This document shows positions 34,428 through 42,521 of a stretch of 64,000 nt of DNA, one piece after another. This DNA is from Affinibrenneria salicis. Lineage in GTDB: Bacteria; Pseudomonadota; Gammaproteobacteria; Enterobacterales; Enterobacteriaceae. The translations under genes were made by a program, and so were the position numbers. The stretch is from NCBI RefSeq assembly GCF_008710095.1, contig NZ_VYKJ01000009.1:62001-126000 (forward strand). Direction: 5' to 3'. The stretch's first letter is position 1. Each line of letters begins with the position of its first letter. The notes below the pieces were generated by a model. That model worked only from the letters and a program-made list of their open reading frames with translations. It did no database searches and had not been told where the DNA came from.

Positions 34428-35024
34428 TCAGGGCGCGTCGAAGGCGGCAAGAATCGGCAGCGTATGCGCGTACACCGCCCCGGCGCGCAAAATCAGAGCC
34501 ACCGCGTAGGCCTCTGTCAACGCCTTCGGGTCGACGTCGTGCCGCAGGGCGATCTGATGCAGTCGCGCCCGCGTCGCGTCGCGTTCCTGCGCCAGTGCGA
34601 CGCCGGCCGCGATGACGACACGTAACGTCAGCGGCAGCAGAGGATTCTGCAACTGTTGATTGATAAAGGCATCGCGGGCGTCCGCGAGAGCGCGATCGAC
34701 CAATACGTCCGGACGGGTCCTCACCTGCAAATCGTCGCCGATCTCAACCTCCGCGCCCGCCAGCGTATTAAGCGCGGCGGTGATATAGGCGGCGGCCAGC
34801 AGCTCATTTTGAGAGGCGCCCAGCTGTTTGGCCGCCAGAGTATGATGCGTAATGCAGTATTCGCACTGCGTCACCTGGGCAACGGAGACCGCGATAATAT
34901 GTTTATCGCGGCTGCTGAGCGCCCCATCCTGCCACCACGGTTGAGAGAAAGCGCGAAATGCGCGCGCGTGTTCGCTGTCCTTTTCCGCTTTCGCCAGCCT
35001 TCTGGCGTCGAGCTGATGGCTCAT
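34428..35024 (-). CDS. AhpD/carboxymuconolactone decarboxylase-family protein
   Basis: A 198-residue alpha-helical AhpD-like protein. The CxxC redox motif with its conserved histidine is visible as 'VTQCEYCITHHTLAAKQLGA' (C53-x2-C56-x3-H60), and the preceding 'SSRDKHIIAVSVAQ' fits the CMD domain. A second, degenerate CMD-like helical region is in the C-terminal half (LPLTLRVVIAAGVALAQERD). Such proteins act as alkylhydroperoxidase partners or as small-molecule decarboxylases. Its ATG overlaps the stop of the upstream transporter gene (ATGA), so the two probably work together, for example on an imported aromatic or organic acid. Specific reaction unknown. Confidence 0.82.
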   Translation of the reverse strand: MSHQLDARRLAKAEKDSEHARAFRAFSQPWWQDGALSSRDKHIIAVSVAQVTQCEYCITHHTLAAKQLGASQNELLAAAYITAALNTLAGAEVEIGDDLQVRTRPDVLVDRALADARDAFINQQLQNPLLPLTLRVVIAAGVALAQERDATRARLHQIALRHDVDPKALTEAYAVALILRAGAVYAHTLPILAAFDAP

Positions 35025-36382
35025 ACCGCCTCCTGTTGACCGCCGGCGGAAAAACCGGACGCATCATTCTGACCCGCGCCGCGCCGTACATCGCCGATCG
35101 GATCATTGGCATACCAGGCTGCAATGGCGCTCAGCAACGCATAGAACGAGATAAATCCGCAGATCAGCCACGGCGTACCGTTACCGACGGAAAATAGCCA
35201 GGTGGCGATAAACGGCGTCAACCCGCCGGATATCAGCGTCCCAATCTGGTAGCCGAGGGAAATGCCGCTATAGCGGACCTCCGTCGGGAATTGTTCAGAA
35301 AACCAGGCCGCGCCCGGACCGTAGACCGCCGCATCAAACACCGCGAGGCCGATGGCCACCAGCAGCGGCATCCAGACCAGATTGCCGTTATCAAGAAAGT
35401 AAAAAAACGGCCAGACGAACAGACCAATGCCGACGATGCCGAACAGCGCCGGGCGACGACGACCGATTTTATCGGACAGTTTCGCCCAGAACGGCGTGGT
35501 GAGAATCGCCGCCGCCGATCCGACCAGCACCGCCGTCAGACCATAATCATTCGCGCCGCGCTGAAGCAGCAGATAGCTCAGCGCATAGGTGGTCAGAATC
35601 GCATACATGGCGGGCTGAACCAGACGCAGGCCGATAGTCACCAGCAACGCGCGCGGATGCTGGCGAATAACATCGGCGACGGGGAAACGACGGGTCTTTC
35701 CCGCTGCCTTCAGTTCGCTAAACACCGCGGGCTCATCAATACGCAAACGAACGAATATCCCGATAGCGATCAGCACAATGCTGAATAAGAACGGCAGGCG
35801 CCATCCCCAGGCGTTAAACGCCTCGGCGCTGATCAGCGACTTCACGATCAGAAAGGTCGCGGACGCAAGTAACATACCTGCAGCCGAGCCAATCTGAGTG
35901 AAAGAGCCCAGGAACCCCCGATTTTTCGCCGTGGCGTGTTCGACAGACAACAGCGAGGCGCCGCCCCACTCCGCGCCGGTCGCAATCCCCTGCAACAGAC
36001 GCAGCACCACCAGCAGAACCGTCGAAAGCACGCCCGCCGTGGCGTAGTCCGGCAGCAGACCGGTCAACAGCGTGGATACCCCCATCAGTATCAGCGAATA
36101 CACCAACACGTGCTTACGGCCGATGCGATCGCCGAAATGGCCGGCGATAATACCGCCGAGCGGGCGGGCGAAAAAACCGACGCCATAGGCCGCGAACGAA
36201 GCCATCACGCCGGAGAGCGGATTACTGGAAGGCGGGAAGAACGTATGGCTGAAAATAAGCGCGGCCGCAGTGCTGAAAATATAAAAATCATACCACTCTA
36301 CGGTGGTGCCGATAAAAGCCGCGAACGCCACTTTACGGCTTTTACGTTGATTATCCTGTGGTGTTGACGATAATGTTGCCAT
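35021..36382 (-). CDS. MFS transporter of the metabolite:H+ symporter (MHS) family
   Basis: A 453-residue 12-helix transporter of the MHS group (ProP/ShiA/KgtP relatives). Signatures: 'GTTVEWYDFYIFSTAAALIF' in helix 1, 'GHFGDRIGRKHVLVYSLILM' in loop 2-3, 'LRLLQGIATGAEWGGASLLS' in helix 4, and 'SEQFPTEVRYSGISLGYQIG' in the second half. These proteins import organic acids or osmolytes with protons. It is the first gene of a two-gene operon with the AhpD-like protein (4-bp overlap). Substrate cannot be read from sequence. It is a relative of, but not close to, the yhjE-type transporter at 48840-50168. Confidence 0.88.
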   Translation of the reverse strand: MATLSSTPQDNQRKSRKVAFAAFIGTTVEWYDFYIFSTAAALIFSHTFFPPSSNPLSGVMASFAAYGVGFFARPLGGIIAGHFGDRIGRKHVLVYSLILMGVSTLLTGLLPDYATAGVLSTVLLVVLRLLQGIATGAEWGGASLLSVEHATAKNRGFLGSFTQIGSAAGMLLASATFLIVKSLISAEAFNAWGWRLPFLFSIVLIAIGIFVRLRIDEPAVFSELKAAGKTRRFPVADVIRQHPRALLVTIGLRLVQPAMYAILTTYALSYLLLQRGANDYGLTAVLVGSAAAILTTPFWAKLSDKIGRRRPALFGIVGIGLFVWPFFYFLDNGNLVWMPLLVAIGLAVFDAAVYGPGAAWFSEQFPTEVRYSGISLGYQIGTLISGGLTPFIATWLFSVGNGTPWLICGFISFYALLSAIAAWYANDPIGDVRRGAGQNDASGFSAGGQQEAV

Positions 36383-36406
36383 AATAATAACTCACTTTAT
36401 TTAGTA

Positions 36407-36560
36407 TATAGCTAAAATAATTCGGGTTGCAGGAAAGCGGCGACGCGGCGATAAATTCGTCGGCAACGAATTTGTTCAGCCAACGGCTGACCCTCGGTGT
36501 AGAGACAACGCTGCCGGCAGCAAAGCCAATCGCACCTGTAGCCTGAAGTATGGAAAATAT
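36407..36560. repeat. Dispersed palindromic element, copy 3
   Basis: The left end TATAGCTAAAATAATTCGGG then TTGCAGG, and the right end CGCACCTGTAGCCTGAAGTA then TGG, are inverted relatives of the ends of copy 1. The interior is different in sequence from copy 1, as in miniature elements with conserved ends. Confidence 0.6.
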
Positions 36561-37077
36561 ATTTTTAATAAAACTGAACGGTTATTTACCCCTGCCTTCC
36601 CCGGTGGGCAGAAAAACGGCGAGCAAACAAATCGTGCGGCGAAGCCACTAACCCGGCCATCAGCACGGCAACGAATTTGAATGCATCTGGCGAGGAAAAC
36701 GAAAGGCGCAAGAGCCGGGCAATCCAGCACGACTGCCGCATCCGCAATATGAAACACAACGAGTCTATCGCAACGGTTTAATCAGGCACTGCTCATTCCA
36801 GTAATGCAGGCGCAGAAAAAGCCGCAGACTCAGCCAATGGAAAACCGAATCAACGTTTTGCTTTTTTATTCCTGCCGCAACGGCAAAAGTCATGATGAAT
36901 ACCCATTAACCCGAAGAGTTCCAGTTAATCGGATCTGTCAGGATTAATGAAATGATAATTTATACTTTATTAATTTAAAAATTAACTGAGGAAAACCGAG
37001 CTGATTGCCGGCTATTCGGGATCGAATAAATATTAACGCGGCGCGGAGAAACAGGCATGACCAGTTATGCCCGGCCG

Positions 37078-37168
37078 GATGCTAAATAATTCAAGTGGCG
37101 GGAAAGCGGCCCGGCGACGAAAGATAACCAGGCCAGCGCCCCGTCATCTGAAATAGATGACGGGTATT
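37078..37168. repeat. Dispersed palindromic element, copy 4 (short)
   Basis: Left GATGCTAAATAATTCAAGTG then GCGGG, and right AAATAGATGACGGGTATT, match the two ends of copy 1 in a shortened, about 91-bp form. The right end also makes a local CCGTCATCT/AGATGACGG hairpin at 37141-37163. Confidence 0.55.
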
Positions 37169-37197
37169 CCCTCTGGCGGACGGGAGGCGCCGCCGGA

Positions 37198-37524
37198 TTA
37201 CTGACGGGCGCGACGCGTATCGGCCGGCACGACCGGATAATCCAGCACGACGATATGGCTCAGCGCCGGCCGAAAAATGGCTTTCAACGCGTCGTGTCTG
37301 GGATGCGGCAGATAGTGCTGGCGCGCCTGTTCATCGCGGAAGGTCATCATGACGCAGTGGGTAAAGCCCTCGTTTTTCCCCTCGGGGCTGTCGTTAATCC
37401 CCCACTCGACGGCCTGCACGCCTTCAACGTCATCAGGCATTTGCAGAAAGGCCTGTTTCACCTGCTCGATTTGCGCGGCGGATGCGTCATGCGTAAATGT
37501 GATCAATAAAATGTGGCGTATCAT
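37198..37524 (-). CDS. Dabb-family (stress-responsive A/B barrel) protein
   Basis: A 108-residue protein with a Dabb alpha/beta-barrel domain. Visible motifs are the first strand 'MIRHILLITFTHDASAAQIE', the central 'VEWGINDSPEGKNEGFTHCV' and the closing 'YLPHPRHDALKAIFRPALSH'. These match the conserved 'g.N.S.e....gfth.v...F.d' and 'Y..hp.H' patterns of the family. Members are small dimeric proteins, mostly of unknown role, some catalytic (for example olivetolic acid cyclase). ATG 37524 was chosen because it begins the first strand and has AGGAG upstream; the frame extends to 37584 without support. Monocistronic. Confidence 0.85.
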   Translation of the reverse strand: MIRHILLITFTHDASAAQIEQVKQAFLQMPDDVEGVQAVEWGINDSPEGKNEGFTHCVMMTFRDEQARQHYLPHPRHDALKAIFRPALSHIVVLDYPVVPADTRRARQ

Positions 37525-37735
37525 GCAATAACTCCTGTTTCCATTTGCGGGTGCGAGGATACCCCTTTGCCGCCGGCCTTTCATCCTCCGCGCCGCCGTC
37601 GGGCGTCTTTCCCCTGAGCGCCTGCGCGCAAGCGCCGCAGGTTAGCCGATGCCGCAACGCGCCGATCGCCGGTTTGAGTCGCGATTATCAAAGAGATAAT
37701 ATTGAGGGCTTCAGCGGGCTACAAGAGCGCGAGCA

Positions 37736-38332
37736 ATGAGCGGAATAAACAAAATAGCGATTTTTTGCGGTTCAGCCTCCGGACTGGATCCAGTCTACAT
37801 GGCTGCGGCCAGAGAGACGGGAGAACAACTGGCGCAGCGCCATATTTCCGTGGTGTACGGCGGAGGACGGGTCGGTCTGATGGGCGCGGTGGCCGATGCG
37901 GCGCTGGCCGCCGGCGGTGAGGTGATCGGCGTAATGCCGCAAGAACTGGTCGATTGCGAATTAGCCCATAGCGGCCTGACCGAGCTGCATGTGGTCAACA
38001 ATATGCATGAGCGCAAGGCGAAGATGTCGCAACTGGCGGATGGTTTTATCGCCCTGCCGGGCGGCGCCGGCACGCTTGAGGAAATATTCGAACAGTGGAC
38101 CTGGGCGCAGTTGGGCATTCATCAGAAGCCCTGCGCTTTTTATAACATTAATGGCTATTACGAGCCGCTGCGTGCAATGAGCCGACAAATGGTTAAAGAA
38201 GGTTTTATGCTGGCGCGGTTTGATGAAATGCTGACCTTCGGCACCGACATCCGTCAGTTAATCGAAACCTTTATCCGCTATGTGCCGCCGGCGCGCAAAT
38301 GGCAGCCGCAGCCGGTTAAAGACAAGGTATAA
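37736..38332 (+). CDS. LOG-family nucleoside 5'-monophosphate phosphoribohydrolase
   Basis: A 198-residue Rossmann-fold LOG protein. The signature pair is 'GFIALPGGAGTLEEIFEQWT' (PGGxGTxxE) with an upstream 'MHERKAKM', plus the N-terminal 'IAIFCGSASGLDPVYMAAAR'. LOG enzymes remove ribose 5-phosphate from nucleoside monophosphates; in plants and plant-associated bacteria they release active cytokinin, in others they may clear damaged nucleotides. It resembles E. coli-type YgdH-unrelated short LOG proteins. The next gene, a NUDIX hydrolase, starts 2 bp after its stop, so the two are an operon and probably act on related nucleotides. Confidence 0.88.
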   Translation: MSGINKIAIFCGSASGLDPVYMAAARETGEQLAQRHISVVYGGGRVGLMGAVADAALAAGGEVIGVMPQELVDCELAHSGLTELHVVNNMHERKAKMSQLADGFIALPGGAGTLEEIFEQWTWAQLGIHQKPCAFYNINGYYEPLRAMSRQMVKEGFMLARFDEMLTFGTDIRQLIETFIRYVPPARKWQPQPVKDKV

Positions 38333-38334
38333 CG

Positions 38335-38784
38335 ATGACGAGATCCGCGCAAACCGGGGCGACGACGCTGCACCTCGCCGCCGCCATCATTGTTAACGAT
38401 AACGAAGAAATGTTGCTGGTCAGGAAGCGCAATACCCTGGCATTCATGCAGCCCGGCGGAAAGATTGATCGGGGCGAAACGCCGACCGAAGCGCTATTGC
38501 GCGAACTGTATGAGGAACTGTCGATCACTATCGCCGCCTCGCAGCTGCAATATATCGGCCGCTACCGCGCTGAAGCCGCCAACGAGGCGAACACCCAGAT
38601 CGAAGCGGACATTTTCTGGCTGCCGCTTTCCCGGCCGATCGCGCCCGCCGCCGAAATCGCCGAAGCGGCGTGGGTCAATATCCGCCGGCCGCCTGACCGA
38701 ATGGTGCTGGCGCCGTTAACCGGGCAGCAGTTAATTCCGCTGGCGCGGCAACGGCTGGATAAGGCCCGGGGACCGGCCGAATAA
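38335..38784 (+). CDS. NUDIX hydrolase
   Basis: A 149-residue NUDIX protein. The catalytic box G-x5-E-x7-REUxEExGU is intact as 'GGKIDRGETPTEALLREL' then YEELSI (about 41-64), with the metal-binding glutamates. An N-terminal strand 'LHLAAAIIVNDNEEMLLVRK' and 'LAFMQPGGKI' resemble the DNA-mismatch/8-oxo-dGTPase and ADP-ribose-type branches, but the substrate cannot be fixed by eye. It is 2 bp downstream of the LOG gene and about 70 bp upstream of a NADAR-domain gene. Together these suggest handling of modified or ADP-ribosylated nucleotides. Confidence 0.85.
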   Translation: MTRSAQTGATTLHLAAAIIVNDNEEMLLVRKRNTLAFMQPGGKIDRGETPTEALLRELYEELSITIAASQLQYIGRYRAEAANEANTQIEADIFWLPLSRPIAPAAEIAEAAWVNIRRPPDRMVLAPLTGQQLIPLARQRLDKARGPAE

Positions 38785-38842
38785 TTCGCATCGGCAGGCA
38801 GCCAACGCCACTGCCGTCCGTAAGGAAGTATGACAAATGTAT
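38780..38842. repeat. Short remnant of the dispersed palindromic element
   Basis: ATAATTCGCATCGGCAGG on the left and GTAAGGAAGTATGACAAATG on the right resemble the two ends of copy 1 joined with almost no interior. It separates the NUDIX and NADAR genes. Confidence 0.4.
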
Positions 38843-38852
38843 ACCGAACACT

Positions 38853-39410
38853 ATGACAAATGATACTCAGCATCGGGAAGTACTGTGCCGGCGCTACCGC
38901 GCGGGCGAAAAACTTAAATTCGTTTTTTTCTGGGGGCATCAACCCGCGAAGTCGGGCGTGACGGCTTCCTGCTTCAGCCAATGGTACGGGGCGCCCTTTG
39001 AAGTCGACAGTCTGCGCTACCCATCGGCGGAACATTTCATGATGGCCGAAAAAGCACGGCTTTTCGCCGACGATGACACCTGCGCCCTGGTGCTTAAAGC
39101 GCCGAATCCCGGCGCGGCCAAAGCGCTGGGCCGGCAGGTGCGCGGTTTCGATGATGCGCTCTGGTGCGAGCACCGCTTTGCTATTGTGGTGCGCGCCAAT
39201 ATGGCTAAGTTTAGCCAGCATCCCGAGCTGGCCGATTATCTGGTGAACACCGGCTCCCGTATTCTGGTCGAAGCCAGCCCGGTCGATAGGGTCTGGGGCA
39301 TTGGGCTGGCGCAGGACGACGAACGCGTCGCCAATCCGCTCCTGTGGCGCGGCCATAACCTGCTGGGATTCGCGCTGATGCAGGTGCGTGAGCAGCTGGC
39401 CTCATCATGA
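38853..39410 (+). CDS. NADAR-domain (YbiA-like) protein, predicted N-glycosidase
   Basis: A 185-residue protein made of a NADAR domain, as in E. coli YbiA (RibX-like). Characteristic blocks are 'FVFFWGH', 'CFSQWYGAPFEVDSLRYPSA' followed by EHFMMAEKA, 'NMAKFSQHPELADYLVNTGS', and 'LVEASPVDRVWGIGL'. The family cleaves N-glycosidic bonds, hydrolysing riboflavin precursors, and some members remove ADP-ribose from guanine in toxin-antitoxin pairs. A 201-residue gene overlaps its stop by 4 bp, so the products are co-translated. The LOG and NUDIX genes lie just upstream on the same strand. Confidence 0.88.
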   Translation: MTNDTQHREVLCRRYRAGEKLKFVFFWGHQPAKSGVTASCFSQWYGAPFEVDSLRYPSAEHFMMAEKARLFADDDTCALVLKAPNPGAAKALGRQVRGFDDALWCEHRFAIVVRANMAKFSQHPELADYLVNTGSRILVEASPVDRVWGIGLAQDDERVANPLLWRGHNLLGFALMQVREQLASS

Positions 39411-40012
39411 TCGCCGCTACCCGCTGGCGTGAAAGAATGATACCGCTGGGCTATATGGCAAAAATCATCGCGCCGCGTCCCGCATGGCTGAAAGCGGCTC
39501 AGGTGGAGGCTATCTACTCGATGAGCGCCTGCGTTTCAGCGGATTTTACCGAGTGGGTGAATTGCTGGCGGCATAACGGCTACTGGCTGTTCGATTCGCC
39601 GGCTATTATTGATGAAATCGTTCGGGAGAGGCGGATCGACCCGGCGTCGCTCACCTGGTTGTATTATGAAGGCAGCGAAAAAGAGTTTGATGAACGGCGC
39701 GGATGGATAAGCTATGAACCCGCCGCCGAATTCCCGCTGGCGGTCGACATCCCCGTCAGAAAATCGCTAATGGGCTACGACATCGTCACCTGCACTTGCG
39801 GCCATTCGGCGGAATGCTCCCCGCTATCGTGCAACCACTTAGCGGAAGAGGTAAAAGTTAATGCCTGGTGCCTGCTGGACAGCGCCGATACGGCCAGAAC
39901 GTTAATTACATCTGGTGGATTAGCGGGATGCGAGCCCGGGCCTTATCGGATAGTCGCGGTTTATCGCATTGTAAGAGAAGCGGATATTCATAACGGATCG
40001 ATCTGTGAATAA
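39407..40012 (+). CDS. Hypothetical protein coupled to the NADAR gene
   Basis: A 201-residue soluble protein of no family I recognise. Features include 'RPAWLKAAQVEAIYSMSACV', aromatic-rich 'EWVNCWRHNGYWLFDSP' and a cysteine cluster 'CTCGHSAECSPLSC' at about 128-141 that might bind a metal. No membrane helix or signal peptide. The first ATG overlaps the NADAR stop (ATGA), and a second ATG at 39437 is possible. Its own stop overlaps the next small gene by 8 bp. Tight coupling on both sides suggests these three form one functional unit. No function assigned. Confidence 0.65.
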   Translation: MIAATRWRERMIPLGYMAKIIAPRPAWLKAAQVEAIYSMSACVSADFTEWVNCWRHNGYWLFDSPAIIDEIVRERRIDPASLTWLYYEGSEKEFDERRGWISYEPAAEFPLAVDIPVRKSLMGYDIVTCTCGHSAECSPLSCNHLAEEVKVNAWCLLDSADTARTLITSGGLAGCEPGPYRIVAVYRIVREADIHNGSICE

Positions 40013-40277
40013 AACAAAACGGCAGTGGCGCATCGCCATTGCGCTGCATACCATTGAGGACGCCTATGGCGCGGGTAACTTTGACGATGCGGGAGATGCC
40101 CTGTTGACCGCGCTGAACGGCCTGTCTGATTATCCCGGGCAATATCCCTGCCGTATCGAAATGGAAACCCGACATCCAAATCCGTATTATCACCACATGT
40201 TGTTTATCGTCGACGATCTTGCCGAACAGACATCGATCCGATTGATGGACCGCGTGCGAAATCTGGGGCTGGCCTAA
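40005..40277 (+). CDS. Small hypothetical protein
   Basis: A 90-residue protein starting at GTG 40005, overlapping the upstream stop by 8 bp. It is acidic in its first half (ALHTIEDAYGAGNFDDAGDA) with a conserved-looking 'PCRIEMETRHPNPYYHHMLF' central piece and a short C-terminal helix. No family recognised. It is the last gene of the NADAR-linked group and converges on a membrane-protein gene with a 4-bp overlap. The overlap pattern, rather than homology, supports its reality. Confidence 0.55.
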   Translation: MNKTKRQWRIAIALHTIEDAYGAGNFDDAGDALLTALNGLSDYPGQYPCRIEMETRHPNPYYHHMLFIVDDLAEQTSIRLMDRVRNLGLA

Positions 40278-40561
40278 CCCCGGCGTAAATAGCGCCGCCG
40301 CCGCACCCGCAAGGCTATCGTCAACACCAGCGTGAGCAAGACGCAACATAGCGTCGGGACAATCAGGATAGCGCTGTCATCCTGATAAACCACCGCGTTT
40401 TGCTCATCAAAATAGCGGCCATTTTCGTAAAACAGGTCGCGCCAGCGCCAGTAAAGCTCAAAATATAGAAAACCGAACAGGATACTCAGCAGCGCAGAGA
40501 ACACGGCGGCCATCGCCAGCAATATTTCGGCAAAACGCCGCCTGGCCTGTTCCTGCGACAT
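40274..40561 (-). CDS. Small two-helix membrane protein, unknown
   Basis: A 95-residue protein with two membrane helices (about 12-35 and 61-83), an intervening periplasmic-type loop 'YWRWRDLFYENGRYFDEQNA' and a basic C-terminus (RVRRRRYLRRG). ATG 40561 with AAGGA 4 bp upstream is preferred to in-frame ATGs at 40591 and 40633. I do not recognise the family. It belongs to the variable stretch next to tRNA-Gly. Confidence 0.6.
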   Translation of the reverse strand: MSQEQARRRFAEILLAMAAVFSALLSILFGFLYFELYWRWRDLFYENGRYFDEQNAVVYQDDSAILIVPTLCCVLLTLVLTIALRVRRRRYLRRG

Positions 40562-40739
40562 CCCGTCCTTTGAGTGCGTTCTATCTTTCATCCCGGCGTT
40601 GCTCAATAACCCGCATTTGTACGACCACGGCAAAACAAACGATCACCGGATGGATTGGTCATCCCGCCGTCTCGCTCGCCAGCCCCCGGAAAATCATCGA
40701 CCGCCAGCCAGTGCGCCTTCCTCTCACAGGTATAACAGG

Positions 40740-41540
40740 CTATCTCTGCTGGCTCGTCTCTAAACCCGCCGCCTGGCAAATCTGCAATCGCCAGTTCTCC
40801 GCTTCCTGCCAGTCATTACCAAAAGACCAGCTTGTCCAATACGGTTTTTGCGCGCCAGCCTGCAATTGAATATTCAGAGTGAAGTGATGAGTCGTCGTGA
40901 CGGTCGTGGTCGATGTCGATCTGGATTTTCCCTTGCCGACCACGCCGACATGGTTATTGAAGGCCCAAACGCGGCGGCGTCCGTGGGTGGTGCTGGTTTC
41001 AGTGGTTTCCTGAGTCTGGCTTTGTTCAGCCACTGTCACCTGTTTCACCACGCGGCGAGCGTCGATCAACGCATGGCGCTGCCCGGATTCCGGCGCAAGC
41101 AGGTATAAGCTATTGCTCGCCGGAAACACGCCGAGCACCCGGCGCCCCCGCAAAATCCAGCGATAAGGCCCCAGATTAAGGCTGTCCATAAATGCTTTAC
41201 TGGCCTCAAGCAACGCCGCAGTCTCGTTGTTTCTGGCCTGATCCAGATCCCTGCGTTGGCTGCCCGACAGCCACTGCAGAGGCAGATACGCCAGCCACGT
41301 GACGCACCACAGCAGCACAGCATAGATCGGCCCGCCGATATAGTGGCCCTGCCACAGCCATTTCACCAGAAAGTAACCGCAGAATAGTCCCTGGACAATC
41401 ATGAAAACGTTAGTAACGCGGGTATTACGCTCATTGAGCCGAGTCTGCGCCTGCTGCGTTTGTTGGCGCGCCTCCGCCACAGAGGCAGGCAGGTCGGTAA
41501 AGGTAACGTCAGGATTGCCGGAGGCTTCGGGAAGAGACAT
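40740..41540 (-). CDS. Membrane protein of unknown function
   Basis: A 266-residue protein. An N-terminal coiled segment (SVAEARQQTQQAQTRLNERN) leads into two helices (about 44-64 and 70-90). A soluble C-terminal domain follows with a Thr/Ser-rich stretch (SQTQETTETSTTHGRR, then SRSTSTTTVTTTHHF) and a final 'SWSFGNDWQEAENWRLQI'. No family recognised. The serine/threonine tracts look like surface-exposed beta hairpins of a soluble domain, and the start matches MSLPEASGN. It lies in the variable stretch between the NADAR group and the integrase remnant, so transfer is possible. Confidence 0.6.
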   Translation of the reverse strand: MSLPEASGNPDVTFTDLPASVAEARQQTQQAQTRLNERNTRVTNVFMIVQGLFCGYFLVKWLWQGHYIGGPIYAVLLWCVTWLAYLPLQWLSGSQRRDLDQARNNETAALLEASKAFMDSLNLGPYRWILRGRRVLGVFPASNSLYLLAPESGQRHALIDARRVVKQVTVAEQSQTQETTETSTTHGRRRVWAFNNHVGVVGKGKSRSTSTTTVTTTHHFTLNIQLQAGAQKPYWTSWSFGNDWQEAENWRLQICQAAGLETSQQR

Positions 41541-41671
41541 ATATCAGACCTTGATCAACGGGAACATCACCACAACGATGCCCGGCAGTATACCTGGAAT
41601 ATTTATCCGGCAACAGGCCAAAGCATTCTGCAGAGAGTGGCTGCAATCGACTACTTTGAGTGAAAAATCAT

Positions 41672-42132
41672 TTAACCGTTTACCGCAGCCTCGGCACCGT
41701 CATGCGCAACATTGTTTAAAACGAACCCATGCGTCTCAGGATCACGCTCAAGCATGCTGAAATCATCAATCAGAAAGCCACGCTGATTCGGCACAAGGGC
41801 ATACAGCGGCACATTGTCTGCCAGAAGATTATGTATGACTGTCTCAAGCCCAAATGACTCGCAAAACAGCGTCAGGCTGATTTTGCCGGCGCCAGTCAAC
41901 AATGGCGCATTGCCCCGATCTGCTCTTTATCCACTTGCCTGAACTCTTCCAGAAACGCATACCACTTATCCAGCAAACGCGCGGCGATCGCTCTGGCATT
42001 TGCAATGTGGGTTGTGCGGGTAGATGCATGAATCTCGCGCTGCCCTGTCAGGGCGCGATAACGAACCGGAACGGTGATTCGCAGAACGCAGATTCCGCTT
42101 GAACGTCGATAAAGATTATCACGCTGCGCCAT
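41672..42132 (-). pseudogene. Truncated, frameshifted tyrosine-recombinase (integrase) remnant
   Basis: Two overlapping minus-strand frames (41896-42132 and 41672-41902) read as one protein broken by a frameshift near 41897-41902. The first half, 'MAQRDNLYRRSSGICVLRIT' then 'VPVRYRALTGQREIHASTRT', is the N-terminal DNA-binding part of phage-type integrases. The second half continues with 'LTLFCESFGLETVIHNLLAD' and stops at 41672 with no catalytic R-H-R-Y domain. The remnant lies 90 bp from the 3' end of tRNA-Gly and points away from it, the normal position of an integrase after insertion into a tRNA gene. The rest of the element has been lost. Confidence 0.7.
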
Positions 42133-42221
42133 CGGCTGTATGAACGCCTTGCAGGAGGATCACGAGCGCCGTCACGTATGAATTAGAAAAATATCGAGGA
42201 ATGAATACGTTAGGGAAATTC

Positions 42222-42295
42222 TGGAGCGGGCGAAGGGAATCGAACCCTCGTATAGAGCTTGGGAAGCTCTCGTTCTACCATTGAACTACGCCCGC
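42222..42295 (-). tRNA. glyU: tRNA-Gly (anticodon CCC)
   Basis: The minus strand gives a 74-nt cloverleaf with acceptor arm GCGGGCG/CGCCCGC, D-arm AGTTCAATGGTAGAAC, anticodon stem AGAGC/GCTCT with loop TTCCCAA (anticodon CCC), T-arm GAGGGTTCGATTCCCTT and an encoded 3' CCA (42222-42224). It is practically the E. coli glyU sequence. The degraded integrase starts 90 bp beyond its 3' end, so this tRNA probably served as an attachment site. Confidence 0.97.
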
Positions 42296-42521
42296 ACAGG
42301 CGTGTGCGACAGGCATTATAACCCTATGCCGTTGCCGGGCAAGCGAAAATCCGTTGTAAACGCTGGAGTTTTGAGCAATCCCGCCGAAAAAGAGCCGGGG
42401 CGAAAAACAAACGCCGCCGCCTTCCGGTCGATAAAAGCGCGGGGAGATTCCTGCAGGAAGCCTCGCCCGCGCGCCATCCCGCAGCCGACGGCGGCGGAGA
42501 GTCAAAACTGCGCGCCGCCGC

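Larger units (their letters stand above)
36383..37197. other. Long intergenic region with two dispersed elements
   Basis: 815 bp with no credible gene. It contains two copies of the dispersed palindromic repeat (36407-36560 and 37078-37168), separated by about 500 bp of mostly AT-rich DNA (for example around 36940-36990). The first 20-30 bp next to 36383 carry the promoter of the transporter gene. A frame at 36476-36757 runs through the repeat and lacks coding character. I see no RNA gene. Confidence 0.5.

Noticed and set aside
36476..36757. 93-residue frame in the long 36.4-37.2 kb gap
   Set aside because: It starts inside a dispersed repeat copy and has no recognisable domain or ribosome-binding site.
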